Below, piece after piece: positions 4,863 to 5,651 of a stretch of 5,651 nt of DNA. The translations under genes were made by a program, and so were the position numbers. A model generated the notes under the pieces. That model made no database searches. It had not been told where the DNA came from and saw nothing but the letters and a program-made list of their open reading frames with translations. The stretch is from assembly GCA_937891805.1 (NCBI GenBank), contig CALATK010000167.1, positions 1-5,651 of the forward strand, given 5' to 3'. Origin of the DNA: an uncultured Fibrobacter sp. Its GTDB lineage: Bacteria > Fibrobacterota > Fibrobacteria > Fibrobacterales > Fibrobacteraceae. The number at the start of each line of letters is the position of its first letter. Position 1 is the stretch's first letter.

Positions 4863-5651
4863 TTAGTCCGAGTCCTTGACGCAACGGACTGAATTCCCGC
4901 TCTCCTTGCTGTCGTCGGACATGCGCGCCATGCCGCTGCCGGCGGTCAAGTACATGACGTTCGCTTTGTTGTCGTAGTAGGTAGAACACCAGAAGTACGC
5001 GTAGCTGCCATCGTAGCTGAAATTGCGATAATTGTTATAGCCGTATCTGAAGCCGGCAGGCGGCACGGAAAAACCGAAAGCGTCCGTTTCTGTGCAGTTA
5101 CGGTACCAGCCGCACTGCGACTTGAGAGCCGTGCCCGCACCATTGGAGCCACCCACCGCCTCGAACAGAGTGCCCCATTCCACCTTTTCGGGCAAGTGCC
5201 AGCCCTTGGGGCAAATGCCCTGCACAGGCAAGGTCGCTGAGCATCTCCATGTCGGACCGTAACCGCAGCCAGTCTTTACGGAATCCATGGCCGCAGCCCA
5301 GGTGTAAAGGCGACCGCCCACATCGCAGTTCTTGGGTTCATTATTATAGCACCATGACCAGTCATACTTATCATCACCTGAACCGCCCTGACCAGGGTCA
5401 AAGTTCAAGTTCTCCGCCATCCATACCTGGTCGCCAATCTGAACTGTCCTGTAAACCTTGCCGTCGCGTTCATCGGTCATAGTGCCATAGTCAATATCAG
5501 GATTAAATAGGCATTCCTTCGGCACATCCCAACTCCAGCCTTCCAAGAGTGCCGAACAATTTACCTTGCCCGCAGAGCTGTTGCTGGACTTTGTGCCATT
5601 TCCAGATGTATTCGAATTGCTGGATTTGGTCGACGTTCCTGCCGAAGAAGG
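4863..5651 (-). CDS. FISUMP-domain secreted protein, C-terminal 262 residues (5' end beyond window)
   Basis: The frame is open from the TAA stop (4863-4865) to the right edge, so the true start lies outside; the TTG at 5546 is internal. The visible N-terminal part is a Ser/Asn/Thr/Gly-rich linker (about the first 30 residues seen), followed by WSWDVPKECLFNPDIDYGTMTDERDG, a typical entry into a FISUMP domain, shown here from 5531 to 5454. Further motifs are VYRTV, WMAENLN, a C-x7-C block, GRLYTW, C-x7-C, GICPKGWHLP, AFGFSVPPAGFR, YAYFWCSTYY and the terminal RCVKDSD. Compared with the two downstream paralogues it has extra cysteines (in SQCGWYRNC and FWCS) and C-x7-C in place of C-x5-C. It is probably the upstream member of a cotranscribed tandem set. 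It is likely secreted, since the two complete paralogues are lipoproteins, but its own signal peptide is not visible. Its function is unknown. Confidence 0.9.
   Translation of the reverse strand, partial: PSSAGTSTKSSNSNTSGNGTKSSNSSAGKVNCSALLEGWSWDVPKECLFNPDIDYGTMTDERDGKVYRTVQIGDQVWMAENLNFDPGQGGSGDDKYDWSWCYNNEPKNCDVGGRLYTWAAAMDSVKTGCGYGPTWRCSATLPVQGICPKGWHLPEKVEWGTLFEAVGGSNGAGTALKSQCGWYRNCTETDAFGFSVPPAGFRYGYNNYRNFSYDGSYAYFWCSTYYDNKANVMYLTAGSGMARMSDDSKESGNSVRCVKDSD

Noticed and set aside
4543..4989. Minus-strand frame of 148 codons bridging two lipoprotein genes
   Set aside because: It is an alternative frame of two genes with strong signal-peptide and FISUMP signatures; the product is Arg-rich and unrecognisable.
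5544..5546. TTG as possible start of the rightmost FISUMP gene
   Set aside because: The frame stays open upstream to the window edge and encodes the Ser-rich linker typical of these proteins, so this codon is internal.
2446..5651. FISUMP genes as targets of a diversity-generating retroelement
   Set aside because: No reverse transcriptase or template repeat is visible, and differences between the paralogues are spread out, not confined to adenine positions in one terminal repeat.

Overview
The window looks like Fibrobacter chromosome (F. succinogenes or a close relative, phylum Fibrobacterota). The main reason is the lower half, which carries three minus-strand genes for secreted proteins with the Fibrobacter succinogenes major paralogous (FISUMP, TIGR02145-type) domain. 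Their hallmarks are a DGxVY(K/R)T strand, WMAxNLN, a Cys-Tyr...GRLYTW block, GIC-P-(E/K)-GWH-(L/V)-P and a C-terminal R-C-hydrophobic-x-D-S-(D/N). This assignment rests on motif recognition, not on a search.

Layout. Positions 1-968 hold the first 322 codons of secD on the minus strand, running off the left edge; it encodes a subunit of the Sec translocon accessory complex. Positions 969-1295 are a 327-bp divergent intergenic region. It contains the secD ribosome binding site and a TATAAT -10 box, a GC-rich double hairpin, a GC-rich stretch I do not recognise, and three 23-bp direct repeats that run into a good sigma70-like promoter. That promoter drives the plus-strand gene at 1296-2462, a 388-aa AAA ATPase with a DUF4143-type C-terminal half and PD-(D/E)xK-like residues; its cellular role is unknown. 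Its last 17 bp overlap, tail to tail, the end of the first FISUMP gene.

Positions 2446-5651 form a tandem minus-strand cluster, transcribed from right to left: a 5'-truncated FISUMP gene (4863-5651), then an 18-bp gap, a complete FISUMP lipoprotein (3642-4844), a 65-bp gap, and a second complete FISUMP lipoprotein (2446-3576). The two complete genes share a nearly identical 71-nt leader (ribosome binding site plus signal peptide), the same lipidated Cys25 and a small conserved two-Cys module, but diverge elsewhere. The products are probably displayed on the cell envelope on Ser-rich stalks. They would be exported by the Sec system to which the neighbouring secD contributes, but I see no evidence of a specific functional link between secD, the ATPase and this cluster.

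I did not find a convincing new defence or mobile system. The most interesting signals are the exactly phased 23-bp repeats at the ATPase promoter, the shared leader module, and the antisense overlap at the ATPase 3' end.
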